The notes beneath the pieces are model-generated. The model saw only the letters and a list, made by a program, of their open reading frames with translations, had not been told where the DNA came from and made no database searches. Below are positions 45,340-56,408 of a stretch of 64,000 nt of DNA, in pieces; the stretch's first letter is position 1, and each line of letters starts with the position of its first letter. Source of the DNA: Fragum whitleyi (taxonomy: Eukaryota > Mollusca > Bivalvia > Cardiida > Cardiidae); the NCBI GenBank assembly GCA_948146395.1, contig OX411547.1, positions 57,677,066-57,741,065 of the forward strand, in the 5' to 3' direction. The translations under genes and the position numbers were made by a program.

Positions 45340-46110
45340 AACAAATCTGCTGATTCTTTTCTTAATGGCTAATTCAGATTTATAGATAGAAGGGAATAAA
45401 AATGCTTCCAAATTTAAACCAATTAACTTAAAACCTTTCCTTTTTTTCTCAAATTTTGGACTTCTCTTAAGGTTGGAGATGGGAATTAAAAAAAAAATGT
45501 GTGATTTATAAAAGAAAATATCCCTAGTGGTAGTTATGTGAAAGGAGAAGTTGTTTTTACAAGATATTGAAAGCTATAAAATACTTTTATAAAACTTCAT
45601 TCTATGGATTCAAATTAGGATTTTCTCCTTTTGAAGATTCAAATGAGTATCTCTAACTTAGGGTTTAATTGAGAAAAAAATGATTAAAGAATCACTTTGC
45701 TCCCTTCTATCTATATTTCTGCTTATTTAATGTTTCAATACATATCTTGTCATGTAAAATATTTCCTTGAATACTGTAACTCATGGATTGAATGCTAAAT
45801 AATGAAATTTGATACTTTATTGCATTAAACCCATTCTCTCCTTTTGGAAATTGAAATTTACTTTGCAATTGGTTATCAAAATGTTAGTTGAATTAATATC
45901 ATAAGTGTAAACAAAGCATACTTTATATTAGTTTTAGACATTGGACAATAGTCGTGCAGAGCTATGAAAAAGGGGATAAAATGGACTTCAGATTGAAACA
46001 TTTCAACAGAAAAGTAGATCTTGCTGAAGCAACCCAATCCTTTTCCATAAATCAAAGAACTAATATCTTAAAAAGCAGATGTTATTTGTCTAAAAAATAT
46101 TATAAATATA
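45340..46110 (+). other. Probable 3' untranslated region of the Rho-GEF
   Basis: Starts after TGA; AT-rich. An AATAAA is at 45395-45400 and an ATTAAA at about 45824, but neither is clearly the used poly(A) signal. A further TGTATATA / TTGTAAATAG-rich stretch at 47190-47280 could be part of a longer UTR. Confidence 0.45.
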
Positions 46111-46111
46111 T

Positions 46112-46327
46112 TCCATGTTGTTTAAACTCATTAGAATTGTCTCAAAGAGATCATTCATTTGAGTTTTAACAACATAGGAATTCTGAGAATTTCTCATTAA
46201 CATAACATATCAGATCAAAATTATGTTTCTAATTTGTGATGAAAACATACACTAAGCAGTCATTCCCTTTAAGGAAGGCTTTTTGGTGGTCATGCAAGTG
46301 GTCACTTAATGCACCTCTTACTGTACT
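46112..46327. mobile_element. MITE with H2 hairpin (partial)
   Basis: CATGTTGTTTAAACTCATTA GAATTGTCTC faces GAGATCATTCATTTGAGTTT TAACAACATAGG. The right end GTGGTCACTTAATGCACCTC TTACTGTA matches 10469-10804. Confidence 0.7.
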
Positions 46328-46702
46328 TGAACAAATACTACCTTGTTGGTACTCATTGGTTCGGTAGATCAAAAGTCAATTTTAACCCCTCTCATATTTA
46401 TATATATAGCTTTGTTGTTGGCACCCAAGCCTTAATTAGAAATATTAAAGAAAGTAGAATTTCATATTGCATCTATCAAACCAAATACTTCTGAAACACA
46501 TTGAAATCTCTGGAAAAGTTCCAATCATTATCTAAAATATAGTAATTGGTAAACAAATTACATGTACTTAATATTTTTGCACTCTCTCTTGTCTAGGGAT
46601 ATTGGTTGCCCATCTTTCCTGGTTGACACTCATATCATTACGCATGGTGTTTCAATACATTCATTTAGTTATATATGTGTGTTATGGGAGAAGCTTCAAA
46701 CA

Positions 46703-46770
46703 GTCAGTTCAAAACAATTGTAAGTGCCTATAATTATAAAGGAACTTACAATAGTTTTGCACCGACTCCT
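46703..46770. mobile_element. Short palindromic MITE, family H1
   Basis: TCAGTTCAAAACAATTGTAA GTGCC faces GGAACTTACAATAGTTTTGC ACCGA. Confidence 0.72.
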
Positions 46771-47531
46771 CAGCTTAGTTTTATGTTCATAATTTGAGTT
46801 CTAGAGAAAAAGGGGAGATTTGAATTTCAAAATGTGAAAGGTTTATTGTTCATGCATAAAATCAGTGCTGTTGCAACTTAGACTTTGTTCTAATCGTCCA
46901 TTACCAGATATGGCATGATTTTCTAACTTTTGAGAATTAAAAAGAAAATATCCAGAAAGAATCAAGGTAATTTTGTTTTAATGAAGATACTTGTTTCACT
47001 CTCTTGCATTCTACCCCTGCTGGTGCCTTGCGTCTCTTTAATTTCAGCAAGGTACACCCATATTTTGCATTTTGAATTTTAATCTCTCTGTAATGTCTAA
47101 AACTCTGCATATTATTTGTTGATTAGTGGATTAAGTCTATGTGAATGATATATATGTTAACATCTTTTTTATGGAAAAAAGTAGTTTATTTGTAAATGGA
47201 GACTGTATATATATAAATATATATTTAGTGTATAACTTGTAAATAGCTCATCAATATATATATACATCTGAATTGATTTCTGCTATATAAATAGACTATT
47301 TCCTCTGCAAAAATGTTGATATGTAACCTATAACCATTTGAACTCTTGTCACGCTGAATTAACCATTTATGAAATTAAGTGAAAATCATGTGCTAAAAAT
47401 GCTGGATGCGCTTTCTTCAGACGGTATTTTTTTTTTTTGGAAAAAAGTAGTTTTTGTGCTTTAAAAAAGAAGAATCACATTTGTACAGACTTAGATCAGG
47501 CTACATCTATGTGCAGACTAATCTTTGAGCT

Positions 47532-47762
47532 GGTGCGTGACATTTCCAACAATTTTCGAAATTAGCGCAAAGCAAAGACTCTGGTCAGCCTGTACATCCG
47601 TACAGTCTGACCAGAGTTTTCACGGTGCACTCTACAAATAAATAAAGTCCTGGTCCCTCTTCAGACAGCCATGAAAAATCTTATTGCACTCTGTGATTGT
47701 CTAAAATACAAAAGGACAGGGATTCGCGTACATGAGGAATTGTTGAAAATGTCACGCACAGG
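47532..47762. mobile_element. MITE, GTGACATTTCC family, nested in an older repeat
   Basis: GGTGCGTGACATTTCCAACA on the left and TTGTTGAAAATGTCACGCAC on the right, 20-bp inverted ends. The centre has CTGGTCAGCCTGTACATC / GTACAGTCTGACCAG. Outer flanks (AGACTAATCTTTGAGC / CTCCTTAGTCTATACTTCC ... TTCAGCATGACA) belong to the 2687-2845 family, so this is an insertion into that element. Confidence 0.83.
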
Positions 47763-48336
47763 CTCCTTAGTCTATACTTCCTACCAAGCAGAAATATTTT
47801 GGGTTCAGCATGACAAAAATTAATAAAGACTGAATATTGGGTAATGGCCTTGAAAATAATTATACCTTGTAACAAGATAATTTGTTGTAAACGCTGGCCC
47901 AAATTCAACGTACTGCATTGAATGATGAGATAAAAAAAACTTATATAAGTTTGAATTTCTTATCAACTCTGTGAAATAATATCATGTTTTGTCCCCTGAA
48001 TAATAAGAAAGCCTTGCCAAAAAATGCAGATTTCTGGTACAAGAAAAATGAATTGCTTTTGAACAATCCTTTCTATCAGAACTCATAAGTTCTACAACAA
48101 AAAAAACTTTTGATCTTTTAATTGATGGTCTTCTACAATTGTAACTTCTCAAGCAATGCAAATTTGCACTGCCTTATCAAGTATAGTTTTTAGACTGGAA
48201 GACTTGACCCATCTTTGTAGGATAGGTGAAATTGTTTAAAGCTTCTCTTTGAGAGAATTCCTGCATGTAATTTTGATTAATCTTGAATTTTCAATGTGTC
48301 TTGAAAAGTGCCAAAACCACTGTTATCTTAAAGGCC

Positions 48337-48580
48337 AGGGGTCTGTTTGACTTAACGTCTTACTAAAAAATAAATCATAAGTCAAATTCTAAAATCGTAC
48401 CTGGTTTTTTCATTCATTGTGAGATTCTGCCTTGCATTATCTCATTGTAATTGTCTTTAGAAGACGATTTTAATGGGATAATGCTTGGCTGAATTCCATA
48501 TTCAGTTACTTCTGTAGAAGCAGCTTTAATTTTTGACTTATGCAAAATATGATCGTAAGATGTTTAGTAAAACTGGCCCC
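48337..48580. mobile_element. Palindromic MITE, second copy of 3221-3471 family
   Basis: Right end GATCGTAAGATGTTTAGTAA AACTGGCCCC and central TGCCTTGCATTATCTCATTG / ATGGGATAATGCTTGGC pair as in the first copy. The left end is more mutated. Confidence 0.78.
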
Positions 48581-48964
48581 AGGTCCCTGTGTTTACATGC
48601 AAATATACATTATTATACTTTCAAATGATGCAAGCTGGCTAAAGTTGCTTTTTAGTTTGTCTCCAACCTTGGTTATAGTTTTATCATTTGCGATCTGCCC
48701 TGTGTTTATAATGAAAACCTTCCTGAAATGTTTAATGAATGCAGACCCCCTAATGGACTCATTAAAACCTTTGGAAACCCTTTATGTTGTTAGAATACTT
48801 AAAAACCTTTATTTTCTGCTAGAAATGCCTGTCAAGAAAAACCTTTAAACATATTTTGCTAGAAAAACCTTCATATGCAACAATTTAGAAGAGTAAACCT
48901 TTAAATCTATGATATTAAGAATCTGTAGTAATCATTAAACCAATTATTTTGTTCTTGTATTTCG

Positions 48965-49038
48965 AGGGGTCAGCATAACACTGTTGTAAGTGCCTATTAA
49001 TATATAGGCACTTACAATAGTGTTGTGTTGACCCCTTG
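48965..49038. mobile_element. Short palindromic MITE, family H1, well preserved
   Basis: GAGGGGTCAGCATAACACTG TTGTAAGTGCCTAT faces ATAGGCACTTACAATAGTGT TGTGTTGACCCCT. Confidence 0.87.
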
Positions 49039-49049
49039 ATTTGTCCTCT

Positions 49050-49345
49050 TCTTACTTCAAGTTAGAAGTGGACAAATACAAAGACTTATAAGAATAATTT
49101 TGATGATCAAAAAAAGATAGTTCTTTGTGTTATGTCAATGTTGTTGTATTCCTTTATTGTAGGTTATCAAAAGCAAGAAACTAAGGAAAAGATAGTATTA
49201 TTTCTTACTTCAAGTTAGAAGTGGACAAATACAAAGACTTAAAGGAATAACTTTGATTTTGAAAAAAAGAATGTTCTTAGTGTTTTATCTTGTCATTGTT
49301 ATCCATGATAGTAGGTTATCAGAAGCCTGAACCTAAGGAAAGATT
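49050..49345 (+). repeat. Direct duplication, about 165-bp unit
   Basis: TTCTTACTTCAAGTTAGAAG TGGACAAATACAAAGACTTA occurs at about 49049 and 49202. The following text AGGAATAA(T/C)TTTGAT and GTAGGTTATCA(A/G)AAGC is also shared. Confidence 0.85.
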
Positions 49346-49504
49346 AGTATTATTTGCAATGGTTGCTCTTTTTTTGTCTGACTGTGGCCAAGATTTGAGA
49401 AGCCAAAAGTAACGTTTATGAGAAACCTTTTTAATTTTATTGGTACCTTCTAGGGGGCCTGGAAATTACACTGTGTTGCTAGCGGACTTGAGTGAAAAGA
49501 ACAA

Positions 49505-49692
49505 AGAGAGATTGGTCTCTCACCAATCGTGTTGATAATCGTAGGCCTGTATGGTATAACATTTGGAAACAAGGAAAGGATGTAATGGTAATACTGGTGT
49601 GGGAAATACTGGAAATCCATTGTTAGGTGCTCCAGCTGCAGAGATATAATTGAAAGATTGTTAAAAGTAGTGTAAAGCCCCATTAAAAAAAA
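49505..49692 (+). mobile_element. SINE copy, diverged
   Basis: TCTCACCAATCGTGTTGATA ATCGTAGGCC, then ACTGGAAATCCATTGTTAGG TGCTCCAGCTGC, ending GTAAAGCCCCATTAAAAAAA. Confidence 0.7.
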
Positions 49693-49811
49693 TATCAAAA
49701 AGCATCTTATGGAACTGATAGAATGATAATCCAGGTTGGGGACAAAATTTTGTTAAAGGCCGTGCAGTGTAAAACCCCCATTCAGACAAACAAAAAGCAT
49801 CTCATAAAACT

Positions 49812-50240
49812 GATATAGAGGATAATCATTTGTTTCAATGTAAGATCGACTTATTTTCATTGAGTGAATAATAAAAGCTATATGATCATGAGTGAAAAAA
49901 TAGCTTTTGTTGTTCTCTGAAATGAAATATCAATCGATCTTACTCGAAAAACAAACGATTATTCTATTTCTGTATTGCAAAAATGAGACCAAATGTGAAA
50001 TTTCTAGGACATATTTTCATAAGGCGCGTCATTTTGCATGCAATTGCTATGCAACGTTCATTGTGACATCAATTATTTGGCCCCGCATAGATGACTTAAG
50101 ATAGGATGAAATGCACAAAAGCAGGGTATAAGTTATTGATGATGTCAATGCTTTTGCAGTGAGATTATCAAGTGATAATCTACCGTTATTTCTCAATAAA
50201 CCACTGAAAAGCATTAAAGAAAGATTTATAATCCAGGTTG
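49812..50240. mobile_element. GTAAGATCGACTTAT element, full-length copy
   Basis: GAGGATAATCATTTGTTTCA ATGTAAGATCGA faces TCGATCTTACTCGAAAAACA AACGATTATTCT. Then AAGGCGCGTCATTTTGCATG and GGCCCCGCATAGATGAC, ending AAAAGCATTAAAGAAAG. The same order is seen at 51197-51564. Confidence 0.8.
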
Positions 50241-50777
50241 GAGACGGAGTTTTGTTCTTTTTGAAACCTCTGACAAGAAGCAGATGTTAATTTTGTTGTT
50301 GTTGTTCTTTAAATTATTAGGAACATTGAAAATCTGTTATTACTCTATCATGACTTATTATGATTAATATTTCTATGGACATGACATTTGTGTTGATTTC
50401 CTTTGTTCAAACCTAAAGATCAATTTACTAGCTTGTTTCATTTCCTATACATTCTGAGGAATTTACCTTTCTACCATCTAATACTAGAGAAAATACTGAG
50501 GTAAAAATGAAATTGCTTGTAACAACTTATTCCTTCTTTACCCACAAAATTTTACCTTAAAGCTGCTCTTTCACAGTTTTTCATAGAAAAATACAAAACT
50601 TGTTCTTAGAATTGGAAATGTGTGTATTTTTAGACAATCAAGGTCATTGGCACTAAAAACAACATATTTCAATAGCTTTATAAATTATTTGTTCGAAGTG
50701 TCAAGATCAGTAAGGGATCCAGTCTATGAATTCCCAGTCTATAAATTACAAAATTGTTATTTTCCGTATAATCTTTC

Positions 50778-52514
50778 ATTTTTAGCTCCACTGGCTGAAA
50801 GCCACTGGGGCTATTGTCATTGCATTGTGTCCGTCATGCGTCCGTCCATGGGTGCGTGCGTGCGTCTGGTCGTAAACTTTTCTTTAAAAATCTTCTCCTC
50901 AGAAACTACTGGATGGATTTCAACCAAACTTCACAGGAATGATCCTTGGGTGACCCTCTTTCAAAGTTGTTCAAGAAATTTGGATGCAATGAAAAACATG
51001 GATTTAATGGGCGTGGCTTATTTCCAAATATGGTAAAAAGTGAGTTTCCTCAAAGTCTAATTAATGGATACCAATTAAATTTTACATGAATGGTCCTTGG
51101 GTGACCCTTTATCAGTCTACAAAAATCATTGTGATCGAATGGAAAATATGCATTTTATGGGCGGAGGTCATTTCTCTATATGTTATATAGTGGAAATAGA
51201 GGATAATCATTTGTTTTAGTGTAAGATCGATTTATATTTCATTGAGTGAACAACAAAAGCTTTATTTTCACGCATGGCTCTGTTGTTCACGAAATGAAAT
51301 ATCAATCAATCTATACGAAAAACAAACAATTATTCTATCTTTAATGCAAAACTGAGACAAAATGTGACATTTCTAGGACATATTTTCATAAATCGCGTCA
51401 TTTTGAGCGTGATTGCTATGCAACGTTCATTGTGACGTCACTTATTTCGCCCCGCATAGATGACGTCAGATAGGATGAAATGCACAAAAGCAGGGTATAA
51501 GTTTTTGATAATTTCACTGCTCACTCCCGTTTATCTCGATAAACCACCGAAAAGCATTAAAGAAAATTTGAAAATCATTTTCTCAGAATGTAACCGATGG
51601 ATATCAACAAAATTTCACTGATATTATCCTTTAGTGTCCCTTTATCAGTCTACAAAAAATCAATGTGATCGGATGGAAAATATGCATTTTATGGGCAGAG
51701 GTCATTTCTCTATATGTTATATAGTGGAAACTTTGAAAATCATTTTCTCAGAATGTAACTGATGGATATCAACAAAATTTCACTGATATGATCCTTGAGT
51801 GGTCCTTTATCAGTCTACAAAAAATCATAGTGATCGGATGGAAAATATGCATTTTATGGGCAGAGGTCATTTCTCTATATGTTATATAGTGGAAAATTTG
51901 AATATCATTTTCTCAGAATGTAACTGATGGATATCAACCAAATTTCACTGGAATGATCCTTGAGTGTCCCTTTATCAGTCTACAAAAAATCATGGTGATC
52001 AGATGAAAAATATGCATTTGATGGGCTGAGGTCATTTCTCTATATATTATATAGTGGAAAATTTGCAAATCATTTTCTTGGAATCTGATTTTTGGATATC
52101 AAGCAAATTTCACCGGTATGATCCTTGAGAGACCCTTTATCAGTGTACCAAAAATTATTTTGATTGGATGAAAAATATGCATTTTATTGGCGGAGGTCAT
52201 TCCTCAATATGTTAAATAGTGGAAACTATGAAAATCATTTTCTCAGAATGTAACTGATGGATATCAATCAAACATTTTTGGTATGATCTTTGGGTGACCC
52301 ATTAGCATGCAGCCAAAAACTATTTTGATTTGATGAAAAATATGTCTTTTAAAAGCAGAGGTCATTTCTCTATCTGTTATATAGTTGAAACCTTGAAAAT
52401 CATTTTCAACATCAGTAGAACCCCAAATATCTAACAATCTAGTCAAAACATTTAATTGCTTTTACAAGAAGTTCAAGCCTGTGGAGCAACTCAAGCCATT
52501 CATGGCTTTCTTGT
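50778..52514 (+). mobile_element. Composite element, family A, with nested insertion
   Basis: Head TTTTAGCTCCACTGGCTGAA, GTCCGTCATGCGTCCGTCC, core units with TTTATGGGC(G/A)GAGGTCATTT, and tail AAGCCATTCATGGCTTTCTT GTT. The core is interrupted at 51197-51564. The 138-codon ORF at 50620-51036 crosses its head and is not a gene. Confidence 0.87.
51197..51564. mobile_element. GTAAGATCGATTTAT element nested in the family A core
   Basis: The host reads TATATAGTGGAAA | (AC)TTTGAAAATCATTTTC. The insert TAGAGGATAATCATTTGTTT ... AAAAGCATTAAAGAAAA breaks it. The insert includes the inverted AAGATCGATTTAT / ATCAATCAATCT arms and GTCACTTATTTCGCCCCGCA. Confidence 0.83.
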
Positions 52515-52696
52515 TGCTTGTATTGATATGAATTTTCAAGCTGTCAAAAACTTTAACCTAAATCTTTGATTGAATAAGGCAATAATGCGGAATGCACATG
52601 CCTAAATAGATTGCTCGAAATTGAAGAATTACTTTTTAGGCATTAGTAGTTGCTCTATTTATTCAGAATGAATTTCGCTTAATTCATGAATATCAG

Positions 52697-55600
52697 TTTT
52701 TTATACGCCCGCAGGGTCGTATTATGTAATGGCCTCGGTTGTCCGTCTGTCTGTCCATCCGTTAGCAATATTTTGTGTGCTCATCTCCTCCTAAACTATC
52801 AATGGGAATGAGCTGAAATTTGGCACAATTACTCCCTATGATGTCTAGTTGTGCATAAGATCTTTGAAATTCAAATCGCTCCAGTCATTCCTGAGGAATC
52901 TTGAATTATCTGCCCTTGAATATAACAAAAATCACTGTTTTATGTGTGCGCAACTCCTCCTAAACTATCAATGGGAATGAGCTGAAACTACACACAATTA
53001 CTCTCTATGATGTCTAGTAGTGCATAAGACCTTTGAAATTAAAATCGCTCCAGTCATTTCTGAGAAATCTTGAATTATCTGCCCTTGATTTTAACAAAAA
53101 TCACTGTTTTTTGTGTGCACATCTCCTCCTAAACTATCAATGGGAATGAGCTGAAATTTGGCACAATTACTCCCTATGATGTCTAGTTGTGCATAAGACC
53201 TTTGAAATTCAAATCACTCCAGTCATTCCTGAGGAATCTTGAATTATCTGCCCTTGAATATTATAAAAATCACTGTTTTTTGTGTGCACAACTCCTCCTT
53301 AACTATCAATGGGAATGAGCTGAAACTACACTACACACAATTACTCTCTATGATGTCTAGTAGTGCATAAGACCTTTGAAATTCTAATCGCTCCAGTCAT
53401 TCCTGAGAAATCTTGAATTATCTGCCCTTGATTTTAACAAAAATCACTGTTTTTTGTGTGCACATCTCCTCCTAAACTATCAATGGGAATGAGCTGAAAT
53501 TTGGCACAATTACTCCCTATGATGTCTAGTTGTGCATAAGATCTTTGAAATTCAAATCGCTCCAGTCATTCTTGAGGAATCTTCAATTATCTGCCCTTGA
53601 ATATAACAAAAATCACTGTTTTTTGTGTGCACAACTCCTCCTAAACTATCAATGGGAATGAGCTGAAACTACACACAATTACTCTCTATGATGTCTAGTT
53701 GTGCATAAGACCTTTGAAATTAAAATTGCTCCAGTCATTTCTGAGAAATCTTGAATTATCTGCCCTTGAATTTAACAAAAATCAGTTTTTTGTGTGCACA
53801 TCTCCTCCTAAACTATCAATGGGAATGAGCTGAAATTTGGCACAATTACTCCCTATGATGTCTAGTTGTGCATAAGACCTTTGAAATTCAAATCGCTCCA
53901 GTCATTCCTGAGGAATCTTGAATTATCTGCCCTTGAATATTATAAAAATCACTGTTTTTTGTGTGCACAACTCCTCCTAAACTATCAATGGGAATGAGCT
54001 GAAACTACACTACACACAATTACTCTCTATGATGTCTAGTAGTGCATAAGACCTTTGAAATTCTAATCGCTCCAGTCATTCCTGAGAAATCTTGAATTAT
54101 CTGCCCTTGATTTTAACAAAAATCACTGTTTTTTGTGTGCACATCTCCTCCTAAACTATCAATGGGAATGAGCTGAAATTTGGCACAATTACTCCCTATG
54201 ATGTCTAGTTGTGCATAAGATCTTTGAAATTCAAATCGCTCCAGTCATTCTTGAGGAATCTTGAATTATCTGCCCTTGAATATAACAAAAATCACTGTTT
54301 TATGTGTGCGCAACTCCTCCTAAACTATCAATGGGAATGAGCTGAAACTACACACAATTACTCTCTATGATGTCTAGTAGTGCATAAGACCTTTGAAATT
54401 AAAATCGCTCCAGTCATTTCTGAGAAATCTTGAATTATCTGCCCTTGATTTTAACAAAAATCACTGTTTTTTGTGTGCACATCTCCTCCTAAACTATCAA
54501 TGGGAATGAGCTGAAATTTGGCACAATTACTCCCTATGATGTCTAGTTGTGCATAAGACCTTTGAAATTCAAATCACTCCAGTCATTCCTGAGGAATCTT
54601 GAATTATCTGCCCTTGAATATTATAAAAATCACTGTTTTTGTGTGCGCAACTCCTCCTAAACTATCAATGGGAATGAGCTGAAACTACACTTCACACAAT
54701 TACTCTCTATGATGTCTAGTAGTGCATAAGACCTTTGAAATTCTAATCGCTCCAGTCATTCCTGAGAAATCTTGAATTATCTGCCCTTGAATTTAACAAA
54801 AATCACTGTTTTTTGTGTGCACATCTCCTCCTAAACTATCAATGGGAATGAGCTGAAATTTGGCACAATTACTCCCTATGATGTCTAGTTGTGCATAAGA
54901 CCTTTGAAATTCAAATCGCTCCAGTCATTCCTGAGGAATCTTGAATTATCTGCCATTGAATATTATAAAAATCACTGTTTTTTGTGTGCGCAACTCCTCC
55001 TAAACTATCAATGGGAATGAGCTGAAACTACACTACACACAATTACTCTCTATGATGTCTAGTAGTGCATAAGACCTTTGAAATTCTAATCGCTCCAGTC
55101 ATTCCTGAGAAATCTTGAATTATCTGCCCTTGAATTTAACAAAAATCACTGTTTTTTGTGTGCACATCTCCTCCTAAACTATCAATGGGAATGAGCTGAA
55201 ATTTGGCACAATTACTCCCTATGATGTCTAGTTGTGCATAAGACCTTTGAAATTCAAATCGCTCCAGTCATTCCTGAGGAATCTTGAATTATCTGCCCTT
55301 GAATATTATAAAAATCACTGTTTTTTGTGTGCGCAACTCCTCCTAAACTATCAATGGGAATGAGCTGAAACTACACTACACACAATTACTCTCTATGATG
55401 TCTAGTAGTGCATAAGACCTTTGAAATTCTAATCGCTCCAGTCATTCCTGAGAAATCTTGAATTATCTGCGCTTGGATTTAACGAAAATCACTATTGTTG
55501 TGTGTGCAACTCCTCCTAAACTATCAATGGGAATGAGCTGTAACTACACACAATTACACTCTATGATGTCTAGTTGTGCATAAGACCTTTGAAATTTCAA

Positions 55601-56408
55601 ATCACTCCAGTCATTTCTGAGAAATCTTGAATTATCTGCCCTTGAATTAAACAAAAATCACTGTATTTTGTGTGCAACTCCTCATTAACTTGCAATTGAA
55701 ATGAGCTGAAACTAGACACAATTACTCTCTATGATGTCTAGTTTTGCATAAGACTTTTCAATTCAAAATGCTCAAGTCGTTCTTGAGTTATCTTTGATTA
55801 TCTGCCCTGTAGTTGATGAAAAACAACATTTCTTGTCAGCTCATTTTCTCCTACACTTTGGATGGGAATGAAAGGAAACTTGCCATAATGACTCTGTAGG
55901 TTGTCTATTTGTGCTTAGGACTTAATATATTTTCATATTTAAAGTAGTTCCAGATTTATCTGCCCTTTACTTCACAAAATAGTTTAAATTTACAGATTTT
56001 TTGGTGCGTGTGTGCACAACTACAAATTTAATTGGATTGAAATGAATCTTGCCATAAAGTAACCCTGATATTTGGTTAAGCATAAGACTTCAGAAATTCA
56101 AAAAGCTTGGGTCTTTCTTGTATTATCTGCCCTTGAATTGATTGAAATTCACTATTTTTCTTTCGTGAGCAACTCGTCACACTTTGAATTGGAATGAACT
56201 GAAACTTGCAAAATAACTGTTTGGCATATAGTTGTGCATAAAATCATTTTCAATTTACACTCAAAAGGTCATTCTATGTTATGGCGCCAGTTGTCTTTCT
56301 GTCTGTTTGAAATATTTTTAGCTATCATTCAAGCACACGTTACTGACAAGCCAAGGTTACTGACAAGCCCCATCGGGCGTATATGCGCCGCTCTGCGAAG
56401 CTCTTGTT
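52697..56408 (+). mobile_element. Composite element, family E, with large tandem core
   Basis: Head TTTTATACGCCCGCAGGGTC G then GTCCGTCTGTCTGTCCATCC. Tandem core 52770-55820, with decayed single units to about 56230. The tail is CCCCATCGGGCGTATATGCG CCGCTCTGCGAAGC plus TCTTGTT. The head ATACGCCCG and tail CGGGCGTAT are inverted repeats. No coding capacity. Confidence 0.9.
52770..55820 (+). repeat. Higher-order tandem array, 169-174-bp monomers, about 18 copies
   Basis: Every monomer has CTCCTCCTAAACTATCAATG and ATGATGTCTAGT(T/A)GTGCATAAGA. A-type monomers carry GAAATTTGGCACAATTACTC, B-type carry GAAACTACACACAATTACTC. They alternate strictly A-B. Four-monomer blocks (A1-B1-A2-B2, about 680 bp) repeat three times from 52770 to about 54810, then A2-B2 pairs, then decayed monomers. 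Confidence 0.93.

Larger units (their letters stand above)
32441..43252 (+). other. 10.8-kb intron loaded with repeats
   Basis: Separates exons 16 and 17. It holds three composite elements (34367, 37527, 38846), a T400 copy, SINE copies and several hairpins, listed separately. The 60-codon ORF at 32625-32807 has no acceptor and is not scored as an exon. Confidence 0.75.

Noticed and set aside
44907..45344. 145-codon antisense ORF
   Set aside because: It is the serine/leucine-rich shadow of the acidic exon 18. Low-complexity GAT/GAA-rich codons open the antisense frame.
50620..51036. 138-codon ORF
   Set aside because: It crosses the head and microsatellite of a family A repeat. The matching peptide arises from the same repeat at 1.3 and 11.1 kb.
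52770..55820. Protein repeat gene
   Set aside because: Monomers of 169 and 174 bp break the frame at each unit. Stops occur in all frames.
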